64,000 bases of DNA from Flagellimonas sp. 389 (GTDB lineage Bacteria; Bacteroidota; Bacteroidia; Flavobacteriales; Flavobacteriaceae): assembly GCF_018449435.1 (NCBI RefSeq), contig NZ_JAHCMU010000022.1:1-64000 (forward strand). Reading direction: 5' to 3'. The notes under the pieces were generated by a model. The model was not told the DNA's origin. It searched no databases and saw only the letters and a list, made by a program, of their open reading frames with translations. The translations under genes were made by a program, and so were the position numbers. This document shows, piece after piece, positions 15,987-25,974 of the stretch; positions within the stretch are counted from its first letter, which is position 1, and each line of letters begins with the position of its first letter.

Positions 15987-16988
15987 TTAGATAATTTCAA
16001 TTAGTAGCTCTTTAAGAAGACTGGCTTGTTGTACGTTGCTCGCACCAACGCCTTTACCTTTTAGATCTAACTGCCGTAAACTAGAGATAACAGCACTTAC
16101 CCGCTTCATTGGATAGTTTTTTGCCGCTACAGTAAACTCATTTACAAAATAAGGGTTAACACCAAGTACTTTGGCAACATTACCAGGTGAATGGTCTTTA
16201 AGTCCATGGTACTGTAGCAACTGTGTAAAAAAGGTATTGAGCAAGGTTATGGTCACTACAAATGGATTATCCTTTGGATTCTGGGAAAAGTAATTGATAA
16301 TACGTGTTGCCTTACCTACATTACGCTCCCCAATAGCTTTTTTAAGCTCAAAATTATTGAAGTCCTTACTTATACCTATGTGTTTCTCTATCAAATCTGG
16401 GGTTATCTCTTTTTCTGGAGGTACCACTATTGCTAATTTGTCGAGTTCATTAGCTATTTTACTAAGATCTGCTCCTAAAAACTCAACAAGTAACATAGCT
16501 GCTTTCGGAGCAATCTTATACTTTTTTCCGCTCAAAGTTCTCCGTATCCATTCAGAAACCTGATTTTCATACAGCTTTTTGCTTTCAAAAAGTTCTCCAC
16601 TTTTTTGAATGGCCTTGTAGAGCTTTTTTCGTTTATCCAGCTTTTTGTATTTGTAACAAATTACCAGTATGGTTGTGGGCTGCGGGTTATCAACATAGGT
16701 AATAAAATTTTCGATGGTTCTAGAAAGATGTTGCGCTTCCTTTACTATTACCACTTGGTATTGAGACATCATGGGAAAACGTTTGGCATTGGCAACTACC
16801 TCGTCCACACTTGTATCGCGTCCATAAAGCACCATTTGGTTAAACCCCTTCTCATCCTCGGTTAGGACATGGTCTGCGACGTACTGAGAAATCTTATCTA
16901 TATAGTATGGCTCATCCCCCATTAAAAAATAAACGGGTTTTGGAATTCCATTTTTTATATCCGCAACAATTTGTTTAACCCTGTCCAT
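15987..16988 (-). CDS. holA: DNA polymerase III subunit delta
   Basis: A 333-residue clamp-loader delta subunit. The N-terminal nucleotide-binding-like domain contains PVYFLMGDEPYYIDKI (residues 18-33), the typical start of HolA. It is followed by FPMMSQYQVVIVKEAQHL, and the C-terminal collar helices include QLLQYHGLKD and NPYFVNEFTVAAKNYP. As expected for delta, it has no Walker A. Delta opens the sliding clamp for the replicative polymerase. It is divergent from the HsdR-N-domain gene by 26 bp, a pairing common in Bacteroidota. Confidence 0.93.
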   Translation of the reverse strand: MDRVKQIVADIKNGIPKPVYFLMGDEPYYIDKISQYVADHVLTEDEKGFNQMVLYGRDTSVDEVVANAKRFPMMSQYQVVIVKEAQHLSRTIENFITYVDNPQPTTILVICYKYKKLDKRKKLYKAIQKSGELFESKKLYENQVSEWIRRTLSGKKYKIAPKAAMLLVEFLGADLSKIANELDKLAIVVPPEKEITPDLIEKHIGISKDFNNFELKKAIGERNVGKATRIINYFSQNPKDNPFVVTITLLNTFFTQLLQYHGLKDHSPGNVAKVLGVNPYFVNEFTVAAKNYPMKRVSAVISSLRQLDLKGKGVGASNVQQASLLKELLIEII

Positions 16989-17014
16989 TCAGAAAAAATC
17001 ATCAAATTTGTCCA

Positions 17015-17461
17015 ATGCAAGCATTGAACTTTCCCAAGTATCCATTTAGAATCAAAAGTAGCGAAAATAGCCTCTATATTTTTGATGTGATACGTAAAAA
17101 GTTTGTGCTTTTGCAGCCAGAAGAATGGGTAAGACAACATGTAATCCATTTTTTATCGAATACTAAAAAGTATCCAAAGAGCCTTATCAATGTAGAGAAG
17201 CAGTTGATAGTTAACAATTTAAAAAAACGCTATGATATTGTAGTTTTTAAACCTAACGGAGAAATCTTTTTATTAGTGGAATGTAAGGCACCAACAGTTA
17301 TGCTAAATCAAACCACATTCAACCAAATTGCGCAGTACAATTATTTATTGGAAGCTAATTACTTGATGCTCAGTAACGGAATTGATCATTATTACTGCGA
17401 AATGGACTTGATAAATGAAAAATATAGGTTTTTAAAGGAAATTCCTGATTTTAGCCGTTAA
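17015..17461 (+). CDS. Stand-alone HsdR N-terminal (PD-(D/E)xK) domain protein
   Basis: A 148-residue protein consisting of the nuclease-like domain otherwise found at the N-terminus of type I restriction R subunits. The catalytic pattern is visible: RYDIVVFKPNGEIFLLVECK supplies the Asp near residue 74 and the E-x-K pair near residue 90, with EKQLIVNNLKKR just before. No helicase domain, methylase or specificity subunit is nearby, so it is not part of a restriction system. The divergent position beside holA suggests a DNA replication or repair role, which is inference. The glycosyltransferase starts 12 bases downstream. Confidence 0.8.
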   Translation: MQALNFPKYPFRIKSSENSLYIFDVIRKKFVLLQPEEWVRQHVIHFLSNTKKYPKSLINVEKQLIVNNLKKRYDIVVFKPNGEIFLLVECKAPTVMLNQTTFNQIAQYNYLLEANYLMLSNGIDHYYCEMDLINEKYRFLKEIPDFSR

Positions 17462-17473
17462 TTTGCTGCCGTT

Positions 17474-18475
17474 TTGAAGATTGCAGTTGTCATACTAAAT
17501 TGGAACGGAGAGTCTTTGCTCAAAAAATTCTTGCCCTCTGTTATTGCCCACTCAAATGGGGCAAGTATTTATGTAGTTGACAATGCCAGTTCTGACAGTT
17601 CCGTTACTTTTCTTAAAACCAATTTTCCTAACGTTGGCATAGTCGAGAATACAGCAAATGGCGGGTTTGCAAAAGGGTATAATGATGGGCTAAAACATAT
17701 AGAGGCCGATATTTTTTGTCTTCTTAATTCTGATGTTGAAGTGACCCCTAATTGGTTGGAACCTATCTTAGAAATGTTTCATACCACTCCTGAAGCCGCT
17801 ATTGTACAACCTAAAATCCTGGACCTGAATCGTAAAGATTATTTTGAGTATGCCGGTGCGGCAGGTGGCTTTATAGATAGGCTAGGATATCCATTCTGTC
17901 GTGGGAGGATATTTCAGGCGCTTGAAAAGGATAAAGGACAATATAATGACATTAAAGAGGTCTTTTGGGCAACAGGGGCATGTATGTTCATAAGAAGCGA
18001 CGTTTTTAATTCGCTCAGTGGGTTTGATGAGGATTACTTTGCACATCAAGAAGAAATTGATCTTTGCTGGAGAGCCAAAAACTCGGGACATAAGGTATTT
18101 TATGTTGGAAAAAGCCATGTATACCATTTGGGCGGTTCCACTTTAGCCAACATGAATCCAAAAAAAACTTTTTTAAATTTTAGGAACTCTTTATATTCTA
18201 TTACCAAAAACCTCCCTCGCAGAAAAGCATTGCTGCTAATTTTTATACGATTAGTCTTGGACGGAATAGCTGCGCTACGCTTTGTTCTTCAGTTAAAGTG
18301 GGAGCATTGTTTTGCAATTCTAAAGGCGCATTTAAGTTTTTACAGTAACTTTAGGAAGATGTACAAAAAAAGGGAAAAAGCTAATTTTATATTAAAATAT
18401 CATTCGACTACATCCATAGTATGGTCTCACTTCGTACATCACATAAAGAATTTTAACATTTTAGTAAAAGATTAA
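17474..18475 (+). CDS. Family 2 glycosyltransferase
   Basis: A 333-residue GT2 enzyme of the rhamnosyltransferase-like type. It begins with KIAVVILNWNGESLLKKFLP (residues 2-21) and contains the nucleotide-sugar motif CLLNSDVEVTPNWLEPI near residue 90. The acceptor/catalytic region is ATGACMFIRSDVFNSLSGFD, then FAHQEEIDLCWRAKN near 195-210. The start is TTG at 17474; the alternative would lose the essential first strand. The C-terminal region (ALLLIFIRLVLDGIAALRF) is hydrophobic, suggesting membrane association. Donor and acceptor are unknown, and no polysaccharide cluster surrounds it. Confidence 0.88.
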   Translation: MKIAVVILNWNGESLLKKFLPSVIAHSNGASIYVVDNASSDSSVTFLKTNFPNVGIVENTANGGFAKGYNDGLKHIEADIFCLLNSDVEVTPNWLEPILEMFHTTPEAAIVQPKILDLNRKDYFEYAGAAGGFIDRLGYPFCRGRIFQALEKDKGQYNDIKEVFWATGACMFIRSDVFNSLSGFDEDYFAHQEEIDLCWRAKNSGHKVFYVGKSHVYHLGGSTLANMNPKKTFLNFRNSLYSITKNLPRRKALLLIFIRLVLDGIAALRFVLQLKWEHCFAILKAHLSFYSNFRKMYKKREKANFILKYHSTTSIVWSHFVHHIKNFNILVKD

Positions 18476-18508
18476 CGATAGCGAAATTTTTAAAATTTCC
18501 TTTTTATA

Positions 18509-18516
18509 TAATTTTG
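18509..18516 (+). promoter_or_regulatory. -7 promoter element (TAATTTTG) for the OmpA lipoprotein gene
   Basis: TAATTTTG at 18509-18516 matches TAnnTTTG and lies 54 bp before the ATG at 18570. The -33 region is T-rich (AATTTTTAAAATT) without a clear TTTG. Confidence 0.55.
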
Positions 18517-18569
18517 CTGATGTTTTGAACATTAATAACTAATAATCCCTAATATATACAAACAGTATT

Positions 18570-19442
18570 ATGAAAAAAGTCTTTTTAGGAACATTCGCGA
18601 TGGCAATAGTATTGTCTTCATGTGTATCACAGAAAAAATATGCTGAACTAGAGGCCCAACAACAGGAAACTCAAGATTTATTGAATTCAGCAACAGTAAA
18701 ATTAAACGATTGCTTGGAGGAAAAAGCCACAGCATCATCAAAACTAAAAACCCTCGAAGATCAAAACGCTTTCTTAAAAGCGAACAATCAAGAGTTGATC
18801 AACAATATGGGTAACTTAACAACGCTTACTACTAAAGGTGCAGAAAACCTTGAAAAGTCCTTGGAAAGTTTACAGGAGAAAGATTTGACCATCAGAAAGT
18901 TACAAGACGCCGTAACAAGAAGGGATTCCGTAAATCTTTCCCTTGTACAAAGTCTAAAAGGAGTTTTGGGCAATTTGGATGACGAGGACATCGAAGTAAG
19001 TGTTGAAAAAGGTGTTGTCTTCGTTTCAATCTCCGATAAATTATTATTCAGAAGCGGAAGCTACAATGTAACTTCAGCAGCAAAAGCAGTATTGGGCAAA
19101 GTAGCTAAAGTCGTAAACAACAAGCCAGATTTTGAATTCTTGGTTGAAGGACACACCGATAACGTACCTTTTTCAAAAGGTGTTTTACAGGACAACTGGG
19201 ATTTGAGTGCAAAACGAGCTACATCCATAGTACGTATTCTACAGAACGAGTTTAATGTTGATCCTAAGCGTATGACCGCTGCTGGCAGAAGTTACTACGT
19301 TCCTTTGGTATCTAATGACAGTTCTGCCGATAGAGCTAAAAACAGAAGAACACGAATTGTTGTACTTCCAAAAATCGATCAGTTCTATAGCATGATCGAA
19401 GAAGGAATGAAAGATCCTGCGATTGGTGGATCTGGAAACTAA
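18570..19442 (+). CDS. OmpA-family peptidoglycan-associated lipoprotein
   Basis: A 290-residue lipoprotein. The signal ends in the lipobox LSSC (Cys18), then comes a coiled-coil region of about 100 residues (QKKYAELEAQQQETQDLL onward). The C-terminal OmpA domain (about residues 140-275) has the peptidoglycan-binding motif FLVEGHTDNVPFSK, DNWDLSAKRATSIVRIL and RMTAAGRSYYVPLVSNDS with the usual RAKNRRTRIVV end. It tethers the outer membrane to the cell wall. It has its own promoter candidate (18509) and a bidirectional terminator (19466-19489). A shorter, degenerate paralogue is at 29677. Confidence 0.92.
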   Translation: MKKVFLGTFAMAIVLSSCVSQKKYAELEAQQQETQDLLNSATVKLNDCLEEKATASSKLKTLEDQNAFLKANNQELINNMGNLTTLTTKGAENLEKSLESLQEKDLTIRKLQDAVTRRDSVNLSLVQSLKGVLGNLDDEDIEVSVEKGVVFVSISDKLLFRSGSYNVTSAAKAVLGKVAKVVNNKPDFEFLVEGHTDNVPFSKGVLQDNWDLSAKRATSIVRILQNEFNVDPKRMTAAGRSYYVPLVSNDSSADRAKNRRTRIVVLPKIDQFYSMIEEGMKDPAIGGSGN

Positions 19443-19465
19443 AAAAGTTATAAGTATAAAAATAT

Positions 19466-19489
19466 AAAAGCGGCCAATGGCCGCTTTTT
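19466..19489. terminator. Bidirectional terminator between convergent genes
   Basis: AAAAGCGGCC (19466-19475), a three-base loop, and GGCCGCTTTT (19479-19488) form a 10-bp perfect stem with T-runs on both strands. It serves the OmpA gene on plus and the Sua5-type gene on minus. Confidence 0.9.
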
Positions 19490-19509
19490 GTTTTTAATAA
19501 TAATCCTGA

Positions 19510-20130
19510 TTATAAAATATCCAAACTTCCTTTTCCCTCCCTTACCACTTCCGGATACCCTGTAGCCAGATCTATCACAGTGGATGCAATGTTTCCACCA
19601 TATCCTCCATCTACAACAATGTCCACAAGGTTCTTCCATTTTTCATAGATTAACTCAGGGTCTGTAGTATATTCAAGAATATCATCTTCATCATGGATAG
19701 AGGTAGATACAATAGGATTACCCAATTCTGTTACCAAAGCATTTACAATAGCATTATCCGGAACACGAATCCCTACAGTTTTCTTCTTTTTAAAATCTTT
19801 TGGGAGATTGTTGTTTCCCGGAAGAATAAAGGTATACGGGCCTGGTAATGCCCTTTTCAATATTTTAAAAGTGGAGGTATCTATTTGGCGAACATAGTCC
19901 GAAAGATTGCTTAAATCCGCACAAACAAACGACCAGTTGGCCTTTGCCAGTTTTACACCCTTTATTCTGGCGACCTTTTCTAAGGCCTTTGAATTTGTAA
20001 TGTCGCACCCTAACCCATAAACCGTATCCGTGGGATATATGATAAGTCCTCCCTTTCGCAACACGCTTCCGATTTTCGAAACCTGTCTCGGGTTGGGGTT
20101 CTCTTCAAAAAGTTTAATAAGCTCTGCCAT
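19510..20130 (-). CDS. Sua5/YciO/YrdC-family protein (threonylcarbamoyl-AMP synthase-like)
   Basis: A 206-residue protein of the YrdC fold. The hallmark KGGLIIYPTDTVYGLGCD lies at residues 27-44, followed by ALEKVARIKG, PGPYTFILPG and KKTVGIRVPDN, the usual order. The family makes L-threonylcarbamoyl-AMP for the tRNA t6A modification. The length matches the shorter TsaC/YciO type without the C-terminal Sua5 domain, so assignment between essential TsaC and the YciO paralogue is uncertain. It is divergent from the lipoprotein at 20342, with a 211-bp gap in which no clear promoter could be fixed. Confidence 0.85.
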   Translation of the reverse strand: MAELIKLFEENPNPRQVSKIGSVLRKGGLIIYPTDTVYGLGCDITNSKALEKVARIKGVKLAKANWSFVCADLSNLSDYVRQIDTSTFKILKRALPGPYTFILPGNNNLPKDFKKKKTVGIRVPDNAIVNALVTELGNPIVSTSIHDEDDILEYTTDPELIYEKWKNLVDIVVDGGYGGNIASTVIDLATGYPEVVREGKGSLDIL

Positions 20131-20341
20131 TTTTTAAAAAGAAATTTTAAGCCGTGTTATACAAAGTAACAAGATTAAAATCAAAAAGTACAGTAAACCT
20201 TCAAATGTTGGTTGTAAACGAATCTTATGCCTTCAATCCGCTCATCTATCAAATGATATAGGGCATCGGTCCATTTTGCCTAAGACACTTTCTCCAAAAG
20301 TTTCATTTTTACTACAATTTCTAAGATAATGGACATCAATT

Positions 20342-21676
20342 ATGGCATTTAATAAATTCACCAAAATAATACCTCTCCTCTTATTACTGGTTTTGACCAA
20401 TTGTAAAGAATATGGCAAGTCTGACAAGCTTTATAGTCTAACTTCCGTTCCTGAGCGAGGAAAAGATATCATCTATATTCTTGATCAACAGTTTGAAGAC
20501 TTATGGAATATTGATCAAAAAGCCTCGGACTTTAATGATTTGGCTGCTTCTATCAATAAGGATATTAGTACTACGATTAAAAAAATCACAACACAATCCT
20601 TTCTTGAAGAAATCAATAGATTCAACTATCTAAAAAAACATAGTTATGTCTTTGCATTGTCCGATGATAAGAAAATAGGGGTCTTCTCATGGAATACGAG
20701 ATTGGGAGATTCTATGGGTGATTTTAAGAGTATAGTGCTACATATAAAAAATGATAGTGTCGTACATACTTATCTTAATGAAAACTCAATTACCTACAAT
20801 GAAATCTATAACATAAAAATTAATCAGCAGAAGCCCGTATATCTTTTTCATGGTTGGGGAAAATCATCAGATTACGAGTACTACTATCAGATTGATGCCT
20901 TTTCGAATGAAGAAGGTATTTTTCAACCAGAATCTTTATTTCCAGATAACAAGAGTTCCTTAACTTCTCATTATCAGCTTGAAAATTTAGATTTTGAAGC
21001 ACAAATGGACTTCAGCATAGAAAAAGATGGTTCCCTAATCTTACAACCAGAAATCTGGGGAGAAAAAGTGGTGTACCATCCTTTGGAATTCAACGATACT
21101 GATTTTGAGCGAAAACATTTAGGCAATAAAGCAAATGTCACCTACACCAACGACAGTTTTGAACGTTCCAATACCTTTAATTTTATCAATGGGTCAGAGT
21201 TTCCACTGGTAAATGACAAGGTAGGACATACTACAACCTTTACTTTTGAAAATGAACTTAAAGTTTCAATCGAACAGGTTATAAATAACACTTTTTCAGG
21301 TATTAGCGTGAGTATGTACGAAGCAGACACTATTCGCATCACTATCAATGATCCAGCAATATCGCTTATTGGAAAAAAAGGAAACTATCTATTTTTTGAA
21401 GGTGCCGGGGTAGTTGAAAACTGGCCCATACATATTTATGATTTGAGTGAAAGAACAATACTTACCAAGTATATATCAGCAGCGATTATCAAAGAAAATA
21501 AACTGATTTTCAAAGAATTGGTGCCGAATAGAATAAAAAATCACAATGAAACTGTCGACTGCGTTAAGGAATATGGGGAATATGCTATGTTATATAGAGT
21601 GTATGGATTTCAATATACTAACCTAAATCCAGTAGTGGAATCCATGGACTTGATATTATGCGGATATGAACAATAA
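20342..21676 (+). CDS. Predicted lipoprotein of unknown function
   Basis: A 444-residue protein with a lipoprotein signal: hydrophobic IIPLLLLLVL then TNC (lipid-modified Cys near residue 21). The mature part is acidic, beta-rich and without recognisable motifs or repeats; it contains six or so Trp-Gly type turns (HGWGKSSDYEYYYQIDAFSN). No domain is recognised. It is followed after 115 bases by the histidine kinase in the same direction, so a periplasmic sensing partnership is possible but unproven. Confidence 0.75.
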   Translation: MAFNKFTKIIPLLLLLVLTNCKEYGKSDKLYSLTSVPERGKDIIYILDQQFEDLWNIDQKASDFNDLAASINKDISTTIKKITTQSFLEEINRFNYLKKHSYVFALSDDKKIGVFSWNTRLGDSMGDFKSIVLHIKNDSVVHTYLNENSITYNEIYNIKINQQKPVYLFHGWGKSSDYEYYYQIDAFSNEEGIFQPESLFPDNKSSLTSHYQLENLDFEAQMDFSIEKDGSLILQPEIWGEKVVYHPLEFNDTDFERKHLGNKANVTYTNDSFERSNTFNFINGSEFPLVNDKVGHTTTFTFENELKVSIEQVINNTFSGISVSMYEADTIRITINDPAISLIGKKGNYLFFEGAGVVENWPIHIYDLSERTILTKYISAAIIKENKLIFKELVPNRIKNHNETVDCVKEYGEYAMLYRVYGFQYTNLNPVVESMDLILCGYEQ

Positions 21677-21791
21677 CATACCTCAACATGTTACGGATTA
21701 TCAACGGTTGATTGAATGTCATAGTAGCGCTTTTCAAATACTATCCCATTAAAATCTTCGTTTAAGAGTTCATAGGATGTTTTTCTAAAAA

Positions 21792-23636
21792 TTGACAATG
21801 AACACCATTAGAGGCAGAGTACTAATAGCATTTTTTATGCTTTTCATCCTCATAGGTCCTTTTCTGCTTTTTGCATTCAACAGTCTAAAGAAAATTGACA
21901 ATGCAAAATCTTTCAGGGAAAGTATTGCACTTTTTGATGGCAATCGGCTCAAAGCAGATAATGAATTTTTTCATATTCTAGATTTTGATGCAAAACAGGA
22001 TTCGTTCTACATTGAAAAATCCACACAATCTACAGAACAGTACCATCATTACATAACCAACGCTAAAAAAGCCCTGAACGATATCCAGATAGCCAAAAGC
22101 AATTCAAATATCATAGTCGATAAAAGATTGGGTCGAATCTCGGAAGATATCGATAACCTAGATTCTAAGATTATTGAGGCAATAACACTGATCAAAAAAA
22201 GAGGATTCAAAAACTTTGGTGTTATTGGGAAAATGCGCCAGCATATCCATAAACTGGAAACAGGTACAAAAGGAATTACTTTAGCGGAAATCCTTCAAAT
22301 GCGTAGAAGAGAAAAAGATTTTTTCTTAAGAAAGGACTATGTATACGCCAAAGAGCTTAATTCATTTATCAATACAATTTTGAATCGTTTAGAATCCAAT
22401 GCTAAAGCAGATTTGGAAACCATTACTTCATTAAAAGGCTACCAAAAAAACTTTAACCAAGTAGTCGCTTTTGAAAAAGAGATAGGTGATATCAATACAG
22501 GACTTATAAAAGAAATTCAAACAATTCATTCCCAACTCAATGACAAGGTGAGTACTTTGTACAGTATCGTTGACTCAGACTCAGAAGTCATGATAGACAC
22601 TATCAAATCATATCTGGTACTGTTCTTTTCAATTACAGTGTTGTTTGCTATTCTCTCAGCATTTATTTTCTCAGGTCATATTGCCAATCCTATAAAAAAC
22701 CTCATATCGGATATGGACTCCATTGTCCAAAACAATTTTGAGGGGCAAATACACAAAAACAGGAGCATTAAAATCGATGAAATCGATAAACTAACAGGTA
22801 CCTATAATGGCCTCGTAAACAAAATACGCCAACAAATTCTGAGCCTAAGCGAAAAAAACAAATCCTTAAGTAGTTTGAACGTTAAATTGGTAGAATCTGA
22901 AAACGAACTCAAAGAAGCGTCAAGAATAAAAGATAAATTTTTCTCCATCATTTCTCACGATTTAAGGGGACATACCGGAAACGTGCTTTCCCTAGCCAAT
23001 ATTCTTAATGAAGATAAAGGTGAAATGAACGACCAAGAAAAAGAAATGTTCGTAAAATATTTATCTGATGCTTCCCAGAACCTTCAACTTTTATTGGACA
23101 ACTTATTGAATTGGGCAAAAACACAGATGAACGATCACCAAATCTCTAAAAGGATGTTCGATATCAATCCTGTTATCGAAAAGAACGTGACCTTGTTCAA
23201 AGAGAACGCCCATAGAAAAAATATTAGAATTGATTACACGGCAACAGAGCTGTCCAACGTGTATGCCGATAAAAACATGATAGACTTCGTTATAAGAAAT
23301 CTCCTCTCCAATGCATTAAAGTTTACTAAAAGTGGGGACACCATAACAATAGCTGCATTAGAGCATGGAGATCATTTGGAAATTCAGGTTAATGATACTG
23401 GCATTGGCATGACGGAAGAACAAAAAGAAGCCTTACTTAATTCTACCAAAGAAAACTCGACTACCAAAGGAACTGACAATGAAGAAGGTACGGGACTTGG
23501 CTTTGCTATCTGTAAGGATTTTATAAAAAGAAACAACGGAACCGTACAAATAAAATCCAAAATCAATTCTGGAAGTATGTTTTCGTTTACAGTACCAACA
23601 AAACTCACAAGAGAAAGTATCCTTAGGGTGTCTTAG
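21792..23636 (+). CDS. Orphan sensor histidine kinase
   Basis: A 614-residue membrane kinase. TM1 spans about residues 8-28, a long helical periplasmic domain about 30-265, and TM2 about 272-294. A HAMP region follows (IANPIKNLISDMD), then HisKA with the phospho-acceptor His389 in SIISHDLRGHTGN. The HATPase domain has N box NLLSNALKFT, G1 DTGIGMTEEQ and G2 GTGLGFAICKDF. There is no receiver domain or response regulator nearby, so its partner is encoded elsewhere. The signal is unknown; the helical periplasmic part resembles a four-helix-bundle sensor. Confidence 0.92.
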   Translation: MTMNTIRGRVLIAFFMLFILIGPFLLFAFNSLKKIDNAKSFRESIALFDGNRLKADNEFFHILDFDAKQDSFYIEKSTQSTEQYHHYITNAKKALNDIQIAKSNSNIIVDKRLGRISEDIDNLDSKIIEAITLIKKRGFKNFGVIGKMRQHIHKLETGTKGITLAEILQMRRREKDFFLRKDYVYAKELNSFINTILNRLESNAKADLETITSLKGYQKNFNQVVAFEKEIGDINTGLIKEIQTIHSQLNDKVSTLYSIVDSDSEVMIDTIKSYLVLFFSITVLFAILSAFIFSGHIANPIKNLISDMDSIVQNNFEGQIHKNRSIKIDEIDKLTGTYNGLVNKIRQQILSLSEKNKSLSSLNVKLVESENELKEASRIKDKFFSIISHDLRGHTGNVLSLANILNEDKGEMNDQEKEMFVKYLSDASQNLQLLLDNLLNWAKTQMNDHQISKRMFDINPVIEKNVTLFKENAHRKNIRIDYTATELSNVYADKNMIDFVIRNLLSNALKFTKSGDTITIAALEHGDHLEIQVNDTGIGMTEEQKEALLNSTKENSTTKGTDNEEGTGLGFAICKDFIKRNNGTVQIKSKINSGSMFSFTVPTKLTRESILRVS

Positions 23637-23646
23637 CTTTTTAGTG

Positions 23647-25974
23647 TTATTTGATTATTTCAAGCTTGGCAAACCTGAGCAAAAGTTTTTTAACGTCCCC
23701 CTTCTCAAACTTAATTTCCGCTTTTCTATCATTTCCAACACCTTCAATCTTTAGGACTTTTCCCCTACCAAAACGCGTATGGTTTACCATAGAACCCTCT
23801 GCTAGGTTAACATCTATACTATTGGTGTTATTTGCTGGCGATGACAGCTCTGGTTTTAGTTTCCTAAGCTTTCGTAATTGGTTTTCATTCGGTTTTTGGA
23901 CACTTGGCGGTGTTCCATTCTTAGGCTTTAGTTGCCGAAGCTTGCTTTTGTCCACTTCACCAAATATATTGGAATCGATCATTGATCTGTAGCGATATCC
24001 ATCGTTCACTGGTACTAGGTTTTCCACATATTGCTCATCTATCTCTTCCAAAAAACGGCTCGGTTCCGCATCAATGAGCTTTCCCCAACGGTATCTGTTT
24101 TGCGTATATGTAAGAAAAGCTTGTTTTTCGGCCCGTGTCAAAGCCACATAAAATAAACGCCGTTCCTCCTCAAGTTCACTCCTGGTATTCATGCTCATTG
24201 CAGATGGAAACAAATCCTCTTCCATTCCAACAATGTACACGTAGGGGAACTCCAATCCTTTCGCTAAGTGAATGGTCATAAGGGCAACACGGTCATCATC
24301 ACCAACATCCTTGTCCATATCGGTAGCAAGGGCAACATCCTCTAAAAACTCGGACAAACCACCTGTGGCATCTACCAATTCTTTTTGACCTTCAACAAAA
24401 TCTTTGATCCCGTTTAAAAGCTCTTCAATGTTCTCCATTTTGGCAATACCTTCGGGAGTACCGTCTTTTTTAAACTCTAATAGCAATCCGGTTTTCTTGG
24501 CGACATGTTCCGCAAGGGTAAACGCATCAGCTCCCTCGTTCATAATCTGAAAACTTTTGACCATGGTTACAAAGTCACCTAGTTTTCGTTTGGTTCCACT
24601 ATTGATGTTTAAATTGAGTTTTTCCAAATGTTCCATTACTTCAAAAATAGAACGCCCATAATGATTTGCGGCGACCTGAAGTTTATCAATAGTCGTTTGA
24701 CCAATACCCCTTGCAGGAAAGTTGATGATACGCTTTAGCGCTTCCTCATCCTTGGGATTGATTATGATACGTAAATAGGCAAGAACATCCTTAATCTCTT
24801 TGCGTTGATAAAAAGAAAGTCCGCCGTAAATTCTATAGGGAATGTCTCGTTTACGGAGGGCATCTTCAATGGCCCTGGACTGTGAGTTGGTTCTGTACAA
24901 AACCGCAAATTCCCCATTTTGCATCTGTTGCTGCATCTTGCTTTCAAAAATAGAAGCAGCAACATACCTACCCTCTTCAGCATCTGTAGGACTTCGATGA
25001 ATCTTTATCTGGTTGCCCTCATCATTAGAGGTCCAGACCACCTTTTCCAATTGATTCTTGTTCTTGGCAATAATGGAATTTGCAGCATTTACAATGTTCT
25101 TCGTAGATCTATAGTTTTGTTCCAACCTGTAGACGGCAACATCATCATAATCCCTTTGAAAATTAAGGATGTTACTGATGTTGGCTCCCCTAAACGAGTA
25201 AATACTCTGCGCATCGTCCCCAACCACACATATGTTTTGATAACGATCAGAAAGTGCTTTAACTATTAAGTACTGGGAATGGTTGGTATCTTGGTACTCA
25301 TCAACTAAAATATACCTGAACCGGTCTTGGTATTTCATCAATACCTCCGGAAAACGGGTCAGTAATTCGTTGGTACGCAATAATAAATCATCAAAATCCA
25401 TGGCGCCGGCCTTAAAACAACGTTCTACATAGTTTTGATAAATCTCCCCTAGCCTGGGTCTTTTGGCCATAGCATCCGCTTCTACCAATTCTGGATTCTG
25501 AAAATAAGCTTTTACCGTAATCAAGCTATTCTTGTACGACGATATTCTGTTCTGTATCTGTTTGTATTTGTAAATATCCTTATCCAGCCCCATTTCCTTG
25601 ATGATGGAGGCAATCAATCGCTGTGAATCTTGGGTGTCGTAGATGGTAAAATTGCTGGGAAAGCCAAGTTTATCGCCATCAAAACGGAGCAGTTTTGCAA
25701 AAACAGAATGGAAAGTTCCCATCCAAAGGTTTTTTGCTTCGGAGTTTCCAACAATAGTGGCAATCCGTTTTTTCATTTCTTTGGCGGCCTTGTTCGTAAA
25801 GGTCAAGGCCAGAATATTGAAGGAATCTACACCTTGCTCCATCAAATGGGCAATCCTGTAGGTTAAGACCCGAGTTTTTCCCGAGCCTGCACCTGCAATG
25901 ACCATTAAAGGACCATCCTTGTGCAATACAGGGGCGCGTTGCGCATCGTTCAATTCATCCAAAAAAGTACTCAA
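23647..25974 (-). CDS. UvrD/PcrA-type DNA helicase
   Basis: A 775-residue superfamily 1A 3'-5' helicase. The Q motif (LNDAQRAPV), Walker A GAGSGKTRVLTYRIAHLM (about 28-45), motif II LVDEYQDTNHSQ (about 228), motif III VGDDAQSIYSFRGA and motif VI VALTRAEKQAFLT are all present. The C-terminus (VNHTRFGRGKVLKIEG onward, about 725-775) is the Tudor-like module by which PcrA/UvrD binds RNA polymerase. The enzyme unwinds DNA in excision repair and clears stalled polymerase. It converges on the histidine kinase with a 10-bp gap. Confidence 0.95.
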   Translation of the reverse strand: MSTFLDELNDAQRAPVLHKDGPLMVIAGAGSGKTRVLTYRIAHLMEQGVDSFNILALTFTNKAAKEMKKRIATIVGNSEAKNLWMGTFHSVFAKLLRFDGDKLGFPSNFTIYDTQDSQRLIASIIKEMGLDKDIYKYKQIQNRISSYKNSLITVKAYFQNPELVEADAMAKRPRLGEIYQNYVERCFKAGAMDFDDLLLRTNELLTRFPEVLMKYQDRFRYILVDEYQDTNHSQYLIVKALSDRYQNICVVGDDAQSIYSFRGANISNILNFQRDYDDVAVYRLEQNYRSTKNIVNAANSIIAKNKNQLEKVVWTSNDEGNQIKIHRSPTDAEEGRYVAASIFESKMQQQMQNGEFAVLYRTNSQSRAIEDALRKRDIPYRIYGGLSFYQRKEIKDVLAYLRIIINPKDEEALKRIINFPARGIGQTTIDKLQVAANHYGRSIFEVMEHLEKLNLNINSGTKRKLGDFVTMVKSFQIMNEGADAFTLAEHVAKKTGLLLEFKKDGTPEGIAKMENIEELLNGIKDFVEGQKELVDATGGLSEFLEDVALATDMDKDVGDDDRVALMTIHLAKGLEFPYVYIVGMEEDLFPSAMSMNTRSELEEERRLFYVALTRAEKQAFLTYTQNRYRWGKLIDAEPSRFLEEIDEQYVENLVPVNDGYRYRSMIDSNIFGEVDKSKLRQLKPKNGTPPSVQKPNENQLRKLRKLKPELSSPANNTNSIDVNLAEGSMVNHTRFGRGKVLKIEGVGNDRKAEIKFEKGDVKKLLLRFAKLEIIK

